64,000 nucleotides of DNA from Aquamicrobium sp. LC103 (GCF_001014615.2 NZ_LBCQ02000006.1:124001-188000); one strand, 5' to 3'. Shown: positions 33,765 through 45,231, counted from the first letter of the stretch. Notes: generated by a model from the letters alone, not told the origin. Numbers and translations: made by a program.

Positions 33765-34598
33765 CTACCAGACCATTGGAACGGCCAGCCATTGGCCGCT
33801 GCCGATGACGCTACGCCCCATCATGTTGCCATAGAAAGGCGCGTGTATTCGCATATGCGCGAGGTTCTCCTCAAGCGGCAGCGCCAGCTTCCACTCCGTG
33901 CGGTGGAGCGACAGCGGATCGCGCGACGGCGCATGCTGCAGGCCCGATATGCCGCTCGCGATGGTCTTGAAGCCGACCGCCTCGCAATAGTCGCGCAGCG
34001 CCGGGCTGAAATGCCGCCGCATCCCATACGGAAAGGAGAAGTCGCGCACCTGCTTGCCGATAAGACCCTCCAGATAGGTTTTGGAATGCAGGATCTCGGC
34101 GTCCCAATGCCGCCGGTCGAGCCTGGAGAGCATGGGATGCGTGTGAGTATGGCAGCCGATCGTGTGTCCGGCGGCGCTGATCTCGCGCAACTCGGCGCGG
34201 CTCAGCGTCCTGTCGCTGCCGCGATAGGCGATGCGATCCCTGTAGTCATGGATCGCCGACGGTGAAGCCATATCCCGGAAGACGCCGGAATTGACATAGA
34301 AGGTGCAGGTAACGCCGTGCCGTTCGAGAACGGGCAACGCTCTGTGCCAGCTCTGGTAGTTGTCGTCGAACGAGATGAAGAGGCGCTTGCCGCGCCCGCC
34401 GGCGGCGAACGCCCGTGGGCTCGCCGTGCGATAGCCCTCCCTCACCAGATGGGCGATCGCTTCCTCGAAGCGAGGCATGTTCCAATCTTCCAGTTCATGG
34501 AAGTAGATGGCCAGATCGTCCGGCAGATGCTTCTGGAAGAATTCGAGATGGAATTTCCGGATCATGTGCAATGCCACGGTCTTCAATGTCTCGTCCAC
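33765..34598 (-). CDS. Polysaccharide deacetylase (NodB-like, CE4)
   Basis: A 277-residue protein with a NodB fold. Motif 1 reads FISFDDNYQSWHRALPVL (Asp-Asp metal/base pair; the usual TFDDG is SFDDN here). Motif 2 is TIGCHTHTHPMLSRLD with the zinc histidines. Motif 3 is FSFPYGMRRHFSP. No signal peptide is evident, so it may act in the cytoplasm on lipid-linked or nucleotide sugars, or be peripheral. It converges with the flippase gene, nine bases apart, and probably de-N- or O-acetylates the polysaccharide made by this cluster. Confidence 0.83.
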   Translation of the reverse strand: MDETLKTVALHMIRKFHLEFFQKHLPDDLAIYFHELEDWNMPRFEEAIAHLVREGYRTASPRAFAAGGRGKRLFISFDDNYQSWHRALPVLERHGVTCTFYVNSGVFRDMASPSAIHDYRDRIAYRGSDRTLSRAELREISAAGHTIGCHTHTHPMLSRLDRRHWDAEILHSKTYLEGLIGKQVRDFSFPYGMRRHFSPALRDYCEAVGFKTIASGISGLQHAPSRDPLSLHRTEWKLALPLEENLAHMRIHAPFYGNMMGRSVIGSGQWLAVPMVW

Positions 34599-34632
34599 CC
34601 TTTCAAGTTGGCCGCCCGTCGAAGGCGAGCGC

Positions 34633-35808
34633 TCAAACCCCGACCATCTTCTTCAGGCTTTCCCTGAAGTTGCTTTCGCTGAAATTCGTCTCGTAGCGCC
34701 GGCGCGCCGCCTCGCTGTCGCGCGCGAACTTTTCCGGCGCTTCGATGTAGGAGCGAACCTTGTCGACGAGCAGCCCGGCCAGCTCCTCGTGATTCATGCC
34801 CGCGTCGAACACGTTTCCCGAAAGCTCGGCGCCCATCATTTCCGCAATGCCTCCGACATCGAGGACGAGCGGCACGCAGCCATGGGCCATCGCCTCGATG
34901 AGCACCAACGGCGCGAGATCATGCCGTGAAAGATAGAGAAAGATGCCCGTCGCGGCGAGCTGGCGGGATTTTTCCCCGCCGCCGACCGGTCCGGTGACCT
35001 CGATGAGATCGTCGAGGCCGCTTTCGCTGACATGGCGCTTCAAATCCTCGACCGTCAGCTCCGCCGTCGAGCCGCCCATGATGCGACCCTTCACGGGCAG
35101 GCCGGCATCCCTCATGTCGCAGATCGCCTCGACGAATTCGAACACGCCCTTGCGCGGGTCGAGGTTGCAGAGCGTGCCGATGACGGCCGCGTCGCTCTTC
35201 CTGCGGCGGACCGACCCGGGGTCGGGCGCGAAATTCGCAAGCGGTTCGACATGCGAGAACAGGCCGGAGGCGCGACCTTCGGCGGCGCTGCCCTCGGTGA
35301 CTGCGACGAGCTCGGTTCCGGCCAGCATTTTGCGCATCAGGGCATGTTTCCAGCCGGTGCCTTCCGCGATGCGCCCGATGCCCTCGCCATGGACATGGAC
35401 GAGCACGCGGGGTGCGAGACGCCCGGCGAAACCGGCCAGGATCGCGTCCCGCATGGCGGTGTGCGCCCACGGCGCCATGGCGACATAGGCCAGGTCGTAG
35501 CGACGTCCGGCCGCGATCATGCCCGCGAGCTTCGCGAGCGTGCCGGCGAAACCGAGATATTTTCCGAACCGGCGTTTGCCGACGTCGCTGCTCTTCGCCG
35601 CGCCGCCGCCCCAGACATGGGTGAGACCGCAGCCGGAAGCCTGGAGTGTCTCGTGGACGGCCGCGCTGATCGCGCTCTGGCCGTGCAACGGAGGAGGAAG
35701 CTGCGCGAGGAACAGCACGTCCTTGGCGCGCGTTCCCGCTGCCTGCGCCGGTTCGTGTCCCTGCGCGGCAACGGACCGCCTCGGGTTTCCGACCCTGCGA
35801 AACGCCAT
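34633..35808 (-). CDS. Glycosyltransferase, GT4-type
   Basis: A 391-residue glycosyltransferase. VLFLAQLPPPLHGQSAISAA is the N-terminal donor/acceptor strand. RVLVHVHGEGIGRIAEG, AAVIGTLCNLDPRKGVFEFV and FLYLSRHDLAPLVLIEAMAH (family EX7E region) follow. Start chosen at 35808 because AAGGGGG lies seven bases upstream; an upstream ATG at 35841 would overlap the preceding gene. It follows the initiating sugar-phosphate transferase gene by 16 bases, so it probably adds the second or a later sugar of the repeat unit. Confidence 0.86.
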   Translation of the reverse strand: MAFRRVGNPRRSVAAQGHEPAQAAGTRAKDVLFLAQLPPPLHGQSAISAAVHETLQASGCGLTHVWGGGAAKSSDVGKRRFGKYLGFAGTLAKLAGMIAAGRRYDLAYVAMAPWAHTAMRDAILAGFAGRLAPRVLVHVHGEGIGRIAEGTGWKHALMRKMLAGTELVAVTEGSAAEGRASGLFSHVEPLANFAPDPGSVRRRKSDAAVIGTLCNLDPRKGVFEFVEAICDMRDAGLPVKGRIMGGSTAELTVEDLKRHVSESGLDDLIEVTGPVGGGEKSRQLAATGIFLYLSRHDLAPLVLIEAMAHGCVPLVLDVGGIAEMMGAELSGNVFDAGMNHEELAGLLVDKVRSYIEAPEKFARDSEAARRRYETNFSESNFRESLKKMVGV

Positions 35809-35824
35809 CTCAAACCCCCTTGCG

Positions 35825-37300
35825 TCAGACTGCATTTTCATGAACGAGACCTCGGAAGGGCGTGGCGGCGATGATCTTCAGATCCATCCAGACCGACCAT
35901 TTCTCGATATATTCGAGGTCGTATTCGACGCGCTTCTGCATCAGATAAGGATCGCCGGTCGGCCCCCGGAAGCCGTTGATCTGCGCCCAGCCGGTGATGC
36001 CGGGCTTGACCTTGTGCCGATTGCCGTAGCTCTCGAGCAGGTCGATATACTGGTTGTTGAGCGCCAGCGGATGCGGGCGCGGGCCGACGATCGACATGTC
36101 GCCGAGCATGACGTTGATGAGCTGCGGCAGCTCGTCGAGGCTGGTGGCGCGCAGGAATCGGCCGACGCGTGTCACCCTGGCGTCGCCATGAACCGCCTGC
36201 ACGAAATCGTCGCCGTCCTCCATCACCCGCATGGTGCGGAACTTCCACACGGTGATGATCTTGTGGTTGAAACCGTGCCGTCGCTGCTTGAAGAAGACCG
36301 GCCCCTTGCTTTCGAGCTTGATCGCGATGGCGATGACGAGGAAGGCCGGCAACAGGGCAGCGAGCGCGATCGTCCCGACCGAGTAATCCTCCAGCGTCTT
36401 CAAGAGGCGCCCCCATCCCGATATGGGACGCCGCTGCACGTCGAGAAGCTGCATCCTGTCCAGGGTCGAGACACCGCGTATTGGAAGGTTACGCTCGCCG
36501 AAATCGAGCGAGACATGCACTTCGGCTGGAAGAACGCTCAAGGTGGAGAGGATTTCGGGCAACTCGGCATAGGAGTCCGCATCGGGTGCGACGATGATCA
36601 GGTCGAGATCGTGCTTCTGGCCGAAGTCGACGAGGGCGGAGATCGCCGCCGATGCGGAAGGCCGGCCGCGTCCGCGCGCTGCGGCGACGAAGCTCTGCAC
36701 GACCCGGATCTCCGGGCTCGCCTTTCCGATCGTTTCCTGAAGGCGACCGACCGCCTCGCGCGATCCGTAGATTGCGGCGTTGCGGCGGATGAGCCCGCTG
36801 CGCGCACCTTTGACGAACGCGCCGGATGCGAGCGCGCGCAGCGTCATCACGGCCGGAAGCGCGGTGACGACCCACAGCGCATACCACACCCGCGAGAAAT
36901 CGCTCGCCACGCCGAGCATGAAGCCGGCCACGATGAGCAGCCCGAAGGCCAGCAGCAGGCAGGCGATGGCCCGGCCGATGAAGGAAGAAAAGGAGCAGAG
37001 CGCGCGGAATTCGTAGAGTCGCCGACTCTTGGCGATGGCCACGTAGAGCACCGGCAGCGCGACCATGACCATCAGATATTCGGCACAGAAATCCTTCACG
37101 CCGAGCTGTCCGTGCACATAGTAGACGGCGACCGCAACCCCGCACAGATGTATGGCGAGAACTTCCAGCAGGACGTAGATGTCGATCACCATCTCCGTGC
37201 TGCTCAAATGCGGGCGCCAGCTTCTCCTCGGACGGTTCTCCATCCGCTGCGCGCGCTTGAGGAAGTCCTGACGGTCCCTGGTATTGATGACGGTGCTCAA
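35825..37300 (-). CDS. Undecaprenyl-phosphate sugar phosphotransferase (WcaJ/ExoY-type)
   Basis: About 491 residues. The N-terminal half has four or five membrane segments ([38 protein letters not shown]) and a soluble CoA-binding-like domain, as in large polyprenyl-phosphate transferases. The C-terminal 200 residues are the catalytic domain: [55 protein letters not shown] and [16 protein letters not shown]. It attaches the first sugar-1-phosphate to undecaprenyl phosphate. I prefer TTG at 37300 with AGGG upstream; the frame stays open to 37420, but those 40 residues look non-coding. Confidence 0.88.
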   Translation of the reverse strand: MSTVINTRDRQDFLKRAQRMENRPRRSWRPHLSSTEMVIDIYVLLEVLAIHLCGVAVAVYYVHGQLGVKDFCAEYLMVMVALPVLYVAIAKSRRLYEFRALCSFSSFIGRAIACLLLAFGLLIVAGFMLGVASDFSRVWYALWVVTALPAVMTLRALASGAFVKGARSGLIRRNAAIYGSREAVGRLQETIGKASPEIRVVQSFVAAARGRGRPSASAAISALVDFGQKHDLDLIIVAPDADSYAELPEILSTLSVLPAEVHVSLDFGERNLPIRGVSTLDRMQLLDVQRRPISGWGRLLKTLEDYSVGTIALAALLPAFLVIAIAIKLESKGPVFFKQRRHGFNHKIITVWKFRTMRVMEDGDDFVQAVHGDARVTRVGRFLRATSLDELPQLINVMLGDMSIVGPRPHPLALNNQYIDLLESYGNRHKVKPGITGWAQINGFRGPTGDPYLMQKRVEYDLEYIEKWSVWMDLKIIAATPFRGLVHENAV

Positions 37301-37567
37301 GATCGGAACTACCCTGTTGTGCCAAAATGGCGATTGCCGGCGTACGGGGCATTCCAAGCACGGATCGTGCCAACAGTTTCTGGGAACGGCATCGGAGGTG
37401 GCGTTCGTGGCTGCGACCACCCATTCAGAATTCCGAAAATTATTCGAATTTTTCTCGAATTCTTCCGGTTAGCCATGTTCGCAAACGTCGTTTGACACCG
37501 CCGAACCTGTTCGATCACAAGAGAGCCGGCCGCCGCAGCCATCGCTTTTCGCGCGGCCGCGACAGGG

Positions 37568-38278
37568 GTGGATCAAAGCAACATGACGAGCGACATCGTG
37601 GATCGCGGCGGGCTCAGCGCGCCAGTAGAAGTCGAGGAACGCGCGAGCATCAAGCTGTGGCACCGGCTCTACGGGAAATATGTGGCGCCGCGCTTCCGCG
37701 GGCAGCGCATGGCGCTGTTCCAGCGGCTGATGCAGGTCTCGGATCGCGAACGCATCATCGATCTCGGCGGTGCCGAGGACACATGGAAGATGATCGCCGC
37801 CGAACCGTCGGTGACGATGGTCAATCTCTGGGGCGAGGCCTATCGCCATTCGCGCTTCGTCTACGAGATCGGAGACGCCTGCGATCTCGGCCACGGCGAC
37901 AAATCCTTCGACATCGCGTTTTCCAATTCCGTCATCGAGCATGTCGGCGACTGGGAGCGGCAAAGGCGGTTCGCGGCGGAGATCCGCCGGGTCGCGCCGC
38001 GCTACTTCGTGCAGACGCCCAACCGCTATTTTCCGATAGAGCCGCACTATATGTGCCTCGGCATCCAGTTCCTGCCGACGACGATATTCAAGAAGCTCCT
38101 GCCCTGGCTCAGCCTCTGGGGCCTGACCATTCGCCCCTCACGCGAGGAGATCGACGCTTCGGTCGCCGAAATCCGCCTGCTGACCAAGGACGAGATGCGC
38201 GAGCTCTTCCCCGACGCCGAGATCATCGAGGAGAAGTTCCTCGGCATGACGAAGAGCATAGTGGCGGTCCGCCGCTGA
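37568..38278 (+). CDS. SAM-dependent methyltransferase, class I
   Basis: A 236-residue methyltransferase. Motif I is RIIDLGGAEDTWKMIAA and motif IV is FDIAFSNSVIEHVGDW, with RRVAPRYFVQTPNRYFPIEP following. Translation may start at GTG 37568 or ATG 37583. It is divergent from the sugar-phosphate transferase across an AT-rich gap with repeated TTCGAAT-like blocks. It most likely methylates a sugar or terminal residue of the polysaccharide. Confidence 0.8.
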   Translation: MDQSNMTSDIVDRGGLSAPVEVEERASIKLWHRLYGKYVAPRFRGQRMALFQRLMQVSDRERIIDLGGAEDTWKMIAAEPSVTMVNLWGEAYRHSRFVYEIGDACDLGHGDKSFDIAFSNSVIEHVGDWERQRRFAAEIRRVAPRYFVQTPNRYFPIEPHYMCLGIQFLPTTIFKKLLPWLSLWGLTIRPSREEIDASVAEIRLLTKDEMRELFPDAEIIEEKFLGMTKSIVAVRR

Positions 38279-38309
38279 GGCGAGGCCTGCCGGTATCCGA
38301 CACAAGCGG

Positions 38310-39083
38310 CTAGGCGGCCTCGAACACGTAGAAGAAATTCGTCGCCTTGTACTCGTCCGTCGGGCTGACCGGCAGGCAATAGGAGGTGTTGGTCAGCCAT
38401 CTGGGCAGCGGCAACCACCAGCCTGCCTTCGAGCCTTCCACGAAGCGGAAGCCTTGCGCCTCCACCAGCGATGAAAATTCCGAGAAGTTCCACCGGTGCA
38501 CGGTCGCCGGATTGGGGCCCTTGCGCTCGTGCATGTAGCAATGTTCGTTGGAGATGCTGCAGATGAAGGTGCCGCCCTTTTTCAACACACGACGGATTTC
38601 GGAAAGCGCCGTCTCGATCTCGGGAATATAGGACAGCGCCTCGGTGGAAAGGACGACATCCGCAACCGCGTCACCCGCCGGAATGGCCGTGGCCGAGGCC
38701 AACACCGGATTGAAATCCGGATACCGGCCGAACATCCGGCGCAGGTGGAATTCGGAGAAGCGGATGTCGAGCGCGTTGTAATTCCCGGCTCCGACATATC
38801 GCATCAGGCTGAAATCGCCGCTGGCGACGTCGAGCACGGTACCGCCCGCTTTTCGATGTTTGGCGATGAGACGCCCGATCTTCCATTCGATGAAACCGTC
38901 AACGAAAAGGTCGTGGTGCAGCTTGTGCAGGGGCCACGCCAGCTTCTTCAGGAGCAGCCTCGACGGCGTGTCTCGCGTGATCCCGATCTCGCCGCCCTCC
39001 ATCCTCTCCACATCGGCGGTCAGCGGCACCTTCCGGTTCCCTATCGGGACATGCTTGTCGGTCTTCCATTCGATATGCGGCAT
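38310..39083 (-). CDS. SAM-dependent methyltransferase, class I
   Basis: A 257-residue protein. Motif I is GTVLDVASGDFSLMRYVGAG, the acidic post-I residue is in NALDIRF, motif IV is VADVVLSTEALSYIPEIETA, followed by SEIRRVLKKGGTFICSISNE. An N-terminal 70-residue extension (TRDTPSRLLLKKLAWPLHKL) has no clear match. The frame stays open far upstream, but only the part after MPHIEWKTDKHV looks like protein. Second methyltransferase of the cluster, not closely similar to the first. Confidence 0.8.
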   Translation of the reverse strand: MPHIEWKTDKHVPIGNRKVPLTADVERMEGGEIGITRDTPSRLLLKKLAWPLHKLHHDLFVDGFIEWKIGRLIAKHRKAGGTVLDVASGDFSLMRYVGAGNYNALDIRFSEFHLRRMFGRYPDFNPVLASATAIPAGDAVADVVLSTEALSYIPEIETALSEIRRVLKKGGTFICSISNEHCYMHERKGPNPATVHRWNFSEFSSLVEAQGFRFVEGSKAGWWLPLPRWLTNTSYCLPVSPTDEYKATNFFYVFEAA

Positions 39084-39209
39084 CGTCTCATTCCGGGTCG
39101 TTAAGCGTCCTTTAACCTTCCCCAGCAAGTTTCTTGCCAGGGCGGCATGGGGTCGCGATTCTCGCGCCCGCGGCACGCGCGAGCGGCCGCTCGATGGCGG
39201 GGCACCAAG

Positions 39210-40559
39210 ATGAGTTTGCTCAACAGCACGACAGAGCCTCCCTTCATCCGCAGGAGTTGGCTCGACACGCCGATCGAGCCCGCGCTCGCGGTCGTCGCAG
39301 GCGTCATCGTCTTCTTTCTCACCACCCATTCGTTCCAGTTCCTCTTCGCCGACACGGTGGTGGGCGGTATGGCGGAACGCGCCTCCGGACGCGGCAACCT
39401 CGCCTATCTCGCGCTCTACGGCGCGCAGGGCGGCATCTTCGCGCTGCTCATGGTCATGCGGGTGGTGAGCGGCGCCGTCACGGTCCGGCTGGGCCTCGCG
39501 ATCACCTTCTGCCTGTTCGTCGTCGGCTCCGCCTTCTGGTCGATCGGCTCGAGCTCGACGCTGTTCTACGCGACGGTCCTGAGCAACCAGGTGATCGCGG
39601 CCTATCTGCTCGCGCAGTATCTGACGCCGAAGCAATTCCTGCGCCTGTTCTTCTTCGTCGCCGCGATCATCACCGTTTCATCCTTCGTTCTGCTCTTCAT
39701 CGCGCCTGAACTCGTCGCCCAGGAACGCTATGGCGGCGGCTGGCTGGGCGACTATGAATATACCGGCGTGATGTCGAGCAAGAATCTCGGCAGTTACGTC
39801 TTCGTCGCCGCTCTGTTGCTGGCCTGGCACGGCCGGCTGATCGACGTCGGCTGGTCGTGGCGGCTGATCGTCGGCGTGCTCGCCCTGTGCTCGATCGCGC
39901 TGTCGAGCTCGGCGACCGCGCTGCTCGCCGCGGTCTTCCTTATAGGGTTGTCGACCTTCATCCGCCTCATCCGCCCGCAGCCCTTCGGCCTGTTCTTCGC
40001 GGTCTACCTCGCGCTTCTGACGATCGTCGTTACGGTGCCGTTCATCGACATCGGCAATCTGCTCGGCGTGATCGGCCGCGACGCCACCTTCACGGGGCGC
40101 ACCGAGCTATGGGCACTCGCCTTCGAGGCGATCGCGGACCGGCCGGTGCTCGGTCACGGCTATTACGGCTTCTTCGACACCAACCCCTTCTCGCCGGTAT
40201 GGAACTTCTGGGAGCATTTCCTCTATTTCCTCACCGACACCTTCCACAATTCGGCGATCGACACGACGGTCTCCCTCGGCTTCGTCGGCCTCGCGATCAT
40301 GTGCGCGGTATGCGTGTTCGCCGGGCTGATCGCCTTCGACAAGGCGGTGGAGGCAGGCGTGCGCATCCTGTCGCTCACGATCCTCTCCGTCTTCGTGATC
40401 GGATCGTCGATGGAACTCGCCATCTTCCACCACAACTACATCGCGACGATCATCGTCTTCTACTTCGCCTTCGTCGCGAACAAGCCTCGCGAACCGGGTT
40501 CGCGAGGCTTGCAAGGTATCGGAGATGACGGCGATCAGGCCGCGCGGAAGGCAGGCTGA
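39210..40559 (+). CDS. O-antigen ligase/polymerase family protein (Wzy/WaaL-type)
   Basis: A 449-residue integral membrane protein with 10-12 hydrophobic segments. The Wzy_C landmarks are SSKNLGSYVFVAALLLAWHG, ALSSSATALLAAVFLIGLST, and GRDATFTGRTELWALAFEAI then RPVLGHGYYGFFD. The start is set at MSLLNSTTEPPF. Its 3' end overlaps the chain-length protein gene on the other strand by 25 bases. It would polymerise repeat units or ligate the glycan in the periplasm. Confidence 0.86.
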   Translation: MSLLNSTTEPPFIRRSWLDTPIEPALAVVAGVIVFFLTTHSFQFLFADTVVGGMAERASGRGNLAYLALYGAQGGIFALLMVMRVVSGAVTVRLGLAITFCLFVVGSAFWSIGSSSTLFYATVLSNQVIAAYLLAQYLTPKQFLRLFFFVAAIITVSSFVLLFIAPELVAQERYGGGWLGDYEYTGVMSSKNLGSYVFVAALLLAWHGRLIDVGWSWRLIVGVLALCSIALSSSATALLAAVFLIGLSTFIRLIRPQPFGLFFAVYLALLTIVVTVPFIDIGNLLGVIGRDATFTGRTELWALAFEAIADRPVLGHGYYGFFDTNPFSPVWNFWEHFLYFLTDTFHNSAIDTTVSLGFVGLAIMCAVCVFAGLIAFDKAVEAGVRILSLTILSVFVIGSSMELAIFHHNYIATIIVFYFAFVANKPREPGSRGLQGIGDDGDQAARKAG

Positions 40560-42022
40560 GGCCGCCGAGGAGCTTTATCCTGCGGCTTCCTCGCCGGCGC
40601 GCTTCCCGTCAGCACGCCCATCAGCAGCGCCAGCGCCGAACCGCCGAGCAGGCCGACCAGAAGGCCGAAGGCGAGGACCAGGCTCGTACCGGCACCGACC
40701 GCGCGCTCCGGCGGCATGGCGAAGGAGATGATGCGGGCGAGGTTGGTGTCGAGTTCTTCCTGCTCGCCCAGTTCCTTCGCGCGGACCATATAGGCCTGGT
40801 AGACGTTGCGCTTGGCCTCGGCTTCGCGCTCCAGCTCGCGCAGGCGCACCATCGCGTCATTGGTGCGGAAGCTTTGGCCGCGCAGCGCTTCATATTGCGC
40901 CTCGAGCTGCTGCCTGTTCGACAGGGCACGCTCATAGTCCGCCTCCGCCGCCTGCAAGATCCTACCGATCTCCGCCGTGATGGCGGCGCGCGCGCTTTCC
41001 ACCTGCGCGGCGAGTGCCCGCATCTGCGGATGCCGCGACAGCATCTTCTCCGACAGGATCGCCTGCTGGTCGAGCGCCTGCTGATATTGCGACCTGAGGA
41101 GCGCGATGTTGTTGGAGGCGACAGCCTCCGGGAGCGACTGCACGTCGCCCGTCTGCGCGGCGCGGCGGCTCTGATCGCGGCGCGACTGCGCATTTGCCAG
41201 CTCGCGGTTCGCCTGGGCGAGCAGAATGTTGAACTGGGCGAGCTCCTGCTCGTTGGCGAGGCCGCCATTGATGCCGAGAATATTGTTGTCGAGCTTGTAG
41301 GTTTCCACCGCGTTCTCGGCTTCCGTCACCTCGGCGCGCAACTCGTCGAGGCGCTGGTTGAGCTCGCCGGAAGCCCGGCGCGCCAGACCGGAGCGGTTGT
41401 CGATCTCGTTGGCGAGATAGGTCTCCGCGATCACATTGGCGAGCTGCGCCGATTTGTCGGCGTCCTTCGTCCGCACATGCAGGTTCACGACATAGCCGAG
41501 CTTGTTGCGGGTCGTTGTGACGGCGGAACGCAGTTCGCCGAGCGCCCTCGCCTCGGGAGCGATCGCGTTGCCCTGACCGAACACCAGGCTTGCCAGGGAG
41601 GAAAGCAGACCACCTTCCGAACCGACGAATTCGCGGTCGAGATAGAGCCGTTCCGATTGCACGACCTTGGCCAGCACGCTGTCCGAGGTCATTACGCGCA
41701 TCTGGCTTTCGACGAAGGCGATACCGGCGTCCGACGTCTCGGCCGCCCGCGTCACGTCGCGCTCCACCACCTGAAGCCCGCGCGGATCGACATAGATCTC
41801 GGCGCTGGCATCGTAATAGCGGTCGCGCGTCACGCCGTAGGCGAGCGCCAGCATCAGGCACAAAAGCGCCGTGCCGGCGATCATCAGCCAGCCCTTGCGC
41901 ATCATCGTCACAATGTCGCGCAGCGTCATGAACGGGTGCGGGTCGGATGCGCTCGGCTGCCCGGCTTGCGGCAGCCTGTGCAGGTTGTGATCGGGATATA
42001 CGCGTTCCACCAGACTATCCAC
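40535..42022 (-). CDS. Polysaccharide chain-length/export protein (Wzz/GumC-like, no kinase domain)
   Basis: A protein of about 495 residues: cytoplasmic N-terminus, membrane helix KGWLMIAGTALLCLMLALAY, a Wzz domain (YYDASAEIYVDPRGLQVVE), a long coiled-coil stretch (EVTEAENAVETYKLDN to VESARAAITAEIGRILQAAE) and a second membrane helix TSLVLAFGLLVGLLGGSALA near the end. The fused tyrosine kinase of ExoP/Wzc is missing; only a Pro/Lys-rich tail remains. The start is uncertain (GTG 42022 preferred). It should set polymer length and connect to an outer-membrane exporter not seen in the window. Confidence 0.86.
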   Translation of the reverse strand: MDSLVERVYPDHNLHRLPQAGQPSASDPHPFMTLRDIVTMMRKGWLMIAGTALLCLMLALAYGVTRDRYYDASAEIYVDPRGLQVVERDVTRAAETSDAGIAFVESQMRVMTSDSVLAKVVQSERLYLDREFVGSEGGLLSSLASLVFGQGNAIAPEARALGELRSAVTTTRNKLGYVVNLHVRTKDADKSAQLANVIAETYLANEIDNRSGLARRASGELNQRLDELRAEVTEAENAVETYKLDNNILGINGGLANEQELAQFNILLAQANRELANAQSRRDQSRRAAQTGDVQSLPEAVASNNIALLRSQYQQALDQQAILSEKMLSRHPQMRALAAQVESARAAITAEIGRILQAAEADYERALSNRQQLEAQYEALRGQSFRTNDAMVRLRELEREAEAKRNVYQAYMVRAKELGEQEELDTNLARIISFAMPPERAVGAGTSLVLAFGLLVGLLGGSALALLMGVLTGSAPARKPQDKAPRRPQPAFRAA

Positions 42023-42062
42023 TTCCTGATTGGCCGGATTTTGCCGGCTCGTCGCCCAGTCT

Positions 42063-42866
42063 TCAAGCAAAACCGACTTCGTCGCCCGGCTGCGAGCCGG
42101 AATCCGCGAAACGGCGGAGCCCTGCGAGCTGCATCGCAAGCAGCGCGAGGAAATAGGGATTGAGATAAAGATAGCGCCGCCACAGACGGCGAGGCTCGCG
42201 CATGAGCCGGTAGAGCCATTCGAGCCCGCGATCCTGCAGGAACCGGGGCGCCTGGCTGAGCAGGCCGGCATGGAAATCGAACGCCGCACCCACCGCGAGC
42301 GCCGGGCGCTGCAGAATGTCGGCATATTCGTGCACCCACACCTCCTGGCGCGGGCAGCCGAGGCCGACGAGAACGATCGCGGCGCCGCTGTCGCGGATTT
42401 CCTGCACGATCTGCAGTTTCTCCTCCGGCGTGCTCTTGCGGAACAGCGACGGCCGCCTGCCGCAGATCGTCAGGCCGGGAATTCTGATCGCCAGATTGGC
42501 CGCCAGCTCATCGAGCACCTCGGGCCGGCTGCCGTACAGGAAGACCGGCAGGTCTTCACGCGCTGCCTGCCTGCATACCTCGATGGTCAGGTCCGGGCCG
42601 TAGACGCGCTGGCGCAGGCCGCGGCGGTGGAGAAGGTTCATCGCCCAGCGCACCGGCTGGCCGTCAGGCGTGACGAGGTCGAAGCGGTTGAGCCGCCAGC
42701 GATGCAACGGATCCATGACGCCGGTCATGATACCGTGCACGGCAAGCGCCGTCACCTTCAGCGGGCGCTTCGCCTTGGCGGCGGCGATGATCGCCGCGGT
42801 CGCGCCGGCATAATCGACGCAGCTTACGCCGATGCCGAGAACGTTGAATTTGCCGTCGTTGCGCAT
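42063..42866 (-). CDS. WecG/TagA/CpsF-family glycosyltransferase
   Basis: A 267-residue GT26 enzyme. Family landmarks: [40 protein letters not shown] (the DG-P-V block), [39 protein letters not shown] and [20 protein letters not shown] (GxPxQE). These enzymes add a sugar to a lipid-linked intermediate, often ManNAc, ManNAcA or glucuronic acid. Start at [11 protein letters not shown], four bases after the epimerase stop. Confidence 0.9.
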   Translation of the reverse strand: MRNDGKFNVLGIGVSCVDYAGATAAIIAAAKAKRPLKVTALAVHGIMTGVMDPLHRWRLNRFDLVTPDGQPVRWAMNLLHRRGLRQRVYGPDLTIEVCRQAAREDLPVFLYGSRPEVLDELAANLAIRIPGLTICGRRPSLFRKSTPEEKLQIVQEIRDSGAAIVLVGLGCPRQEVWVHEYADILQRPALAVGAAFDFHAGLLSQAPRFLQDRGLEWLYRLMREPRRLWRRYLYLNPYFLALLAMQLAGLRRFADSGSQPGDEVGFA

Positions 42867-42870
42867 GGGA

Positions 42871-43947
42871 TCAGACCGCCTCCCGCCAGCGCAGGCGATT
42901 GGCCGCGTGGATTTCTTCGAGAATCTGGCCGACATCGTGCCTGATAGACCATTCGGGATAGTGCGAGCGGAAGCGGCGGGTATCCGATATCCACCAGATA
43001 TGATCGCCGGCGCGATTGGTCTCGCTGTACTGCCAGTTCATCCGCTGCCCGGTGATCGCCTCGCAAAGCTCGATCGCTTCCAGCATCGAGCAGTTGCAGT
43101 CGCGCCCGCCGCCGATATTGTAGACCTCGGCGGAGCGCGGGTTCTGGAAGAACGACCAGAAGGCGTTGACGAGATCCTCGCTATGGATGTTGTCGCGAAC
43201 CTGCTTTCCCTCGTAGCCGAAGACGGTGTAGGGTGTGCAGGTCGCAGCGCATTTCATCAGATAGGCGAGGAAGCCGTGCAGCTGGGTGCCGCTGTGGGCC
43301 GGCCCCGTGAGGCAGCCGCCGCGGAAGCACGCCGTCTTCATGCCGAAATAACGACCGTATTCCTGTACCAGGATATCGGCGGAGACCTTCGAGGCACCGA
43401 ACAGGCTGTGCATCGACTGGTCGATCGACATGGTCTCGTCGATGCCGTGTTCGGCGAACGGATGCTCGCGGCCGAGCTCCCAGCGCCTTTCCTCTTCCAC
43501 CAGCGGCAGGAAGTTGGGCCGGTCGCCATAGACCTTGTTGGTGGAGGTGAAGATGAACGGCGCCTCCGCGCAATAGCTCCGGCAAAGCTCCAGCAGGTTG
43601 AGCGTGCCGTTGGCATTGATGGTGAAGTCCGCCAGCGGATCGCGCGCCGCCCAGTCATGCGACGGCTGCGCCGCCGTATGGATGATCAGCGCGATACGCG
43701 GGGCGAACTGTCGGAAGACCTCCTCCAGCGCCGCCTTGTCGCGAATGTCGGCACTGACGTGGCGATAGGTGGGGATCTGCTCCTGGAGCTGCCGCCGGTT
43801 CCACGCCGTCGACGCCTCGGCGCCGAAGAGCTGCGCCCGCATATCGTTGTCGATGCCGACGACATGATATCCGCGGGCCGAGAAGAACCGTGTCGCTTCC
43901 GAGCCGATCAATCCGGCGGAACCTGTAACGATGACGACGTCGAGCAC
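42871..43947 (-). CDS. NAD-dependent epimerase/dehydratase, CDP-paratose 2-epimerase-like
   Basis: A 358-residue short-chain dehydrogenase-type sugar-nucleotide enzyme. The NAD site is [20 protein letters not shown]. Further blocks are [42 protein letters not shown] and [20 protein letters not shown]. These match CDP-paratose/CDP-tyvelose 2-epimerase-like proteins. The active-site YxxxK appears as LFGASK, with Phe for Tyr; I believe this is a subfamily trait, and it implies a modified mechanism. The substrate is not proven. It lies between the UDP-glucuronate decarboxylase and GT26 genes in one minus-strand run. Confidence 0.85.
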   Translation of the reverse strand: MLDVVIVTGSAGLIGSEATRFFSARGYHVVGIDNDMRAQLFGAEASTAWNRRQLQEQIPTYRHVSADIRDKAALEEVFRQFAPRIALIIHTAAQPSHDWAARDPLADFTINANGTLNLLELCRSYCAEAPFIFTSTNKVYGDRPNFLPLVEEERRWELGREHPFAEHGIDETMSIDQSMHSLFGASKVSADILVQEYGRYFGMKTACFRGGCLTGPAHSGTQLHGFLAYLMKCAATCTPYTVFGYEGKQVRDNIHSEDLVNAFWSFFQNPRSAEVYNIGGGRDCNCSMLEAIELCEAITGQRMNWQYSETNRAGDHIWWISDTRRFRSHYPEWSIRHDVGQILEEIHAANRLRWREAV

Positions 43948-43987
43948 TGTGTTTCCTTTCGAAGAAGATCGATCCGGGGCGAGCGGC

Positions 43988-44980
<993 letters not shown>

Positions 44981-45231
44981 TGCTACCTCGCTGACTCTCT
45001 GCCTTGCGGCGACACCCCGTCGGCGAGAGCTGTGCATGAAGCGTGCCAGAGGTTTTTTCTGTGGATTCAGCGCCGAAACGGCCGGCCATGGCCCGGTTTG
45101 AAACAGCAGCCTGCCCCAAATCGGGAACCGTCGCGAACATGACGAAATTCAGCCGCGCCAAGGCATCCAGCGGGTTCGATGCAAACGTGCAACAGCCGGA
45201 GATCACGGAAAATATCGAACTTTACAATAAC

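Noticed and set aside
33765-34598. Deacetylase considered as NodB of a nodulation locus
   Set aside because: Only the fold is shared. No nodA, nodC or nod box is present, and all neighbours are polysaccharide genes.
37301-37420. Longer N-terminus for the sugar-phosphate transferase
   Set aside because: The 40 added residues have unusual composition (several Cys, Trp, His) and the region looks like promoter DNA, though it cannot be excluded.
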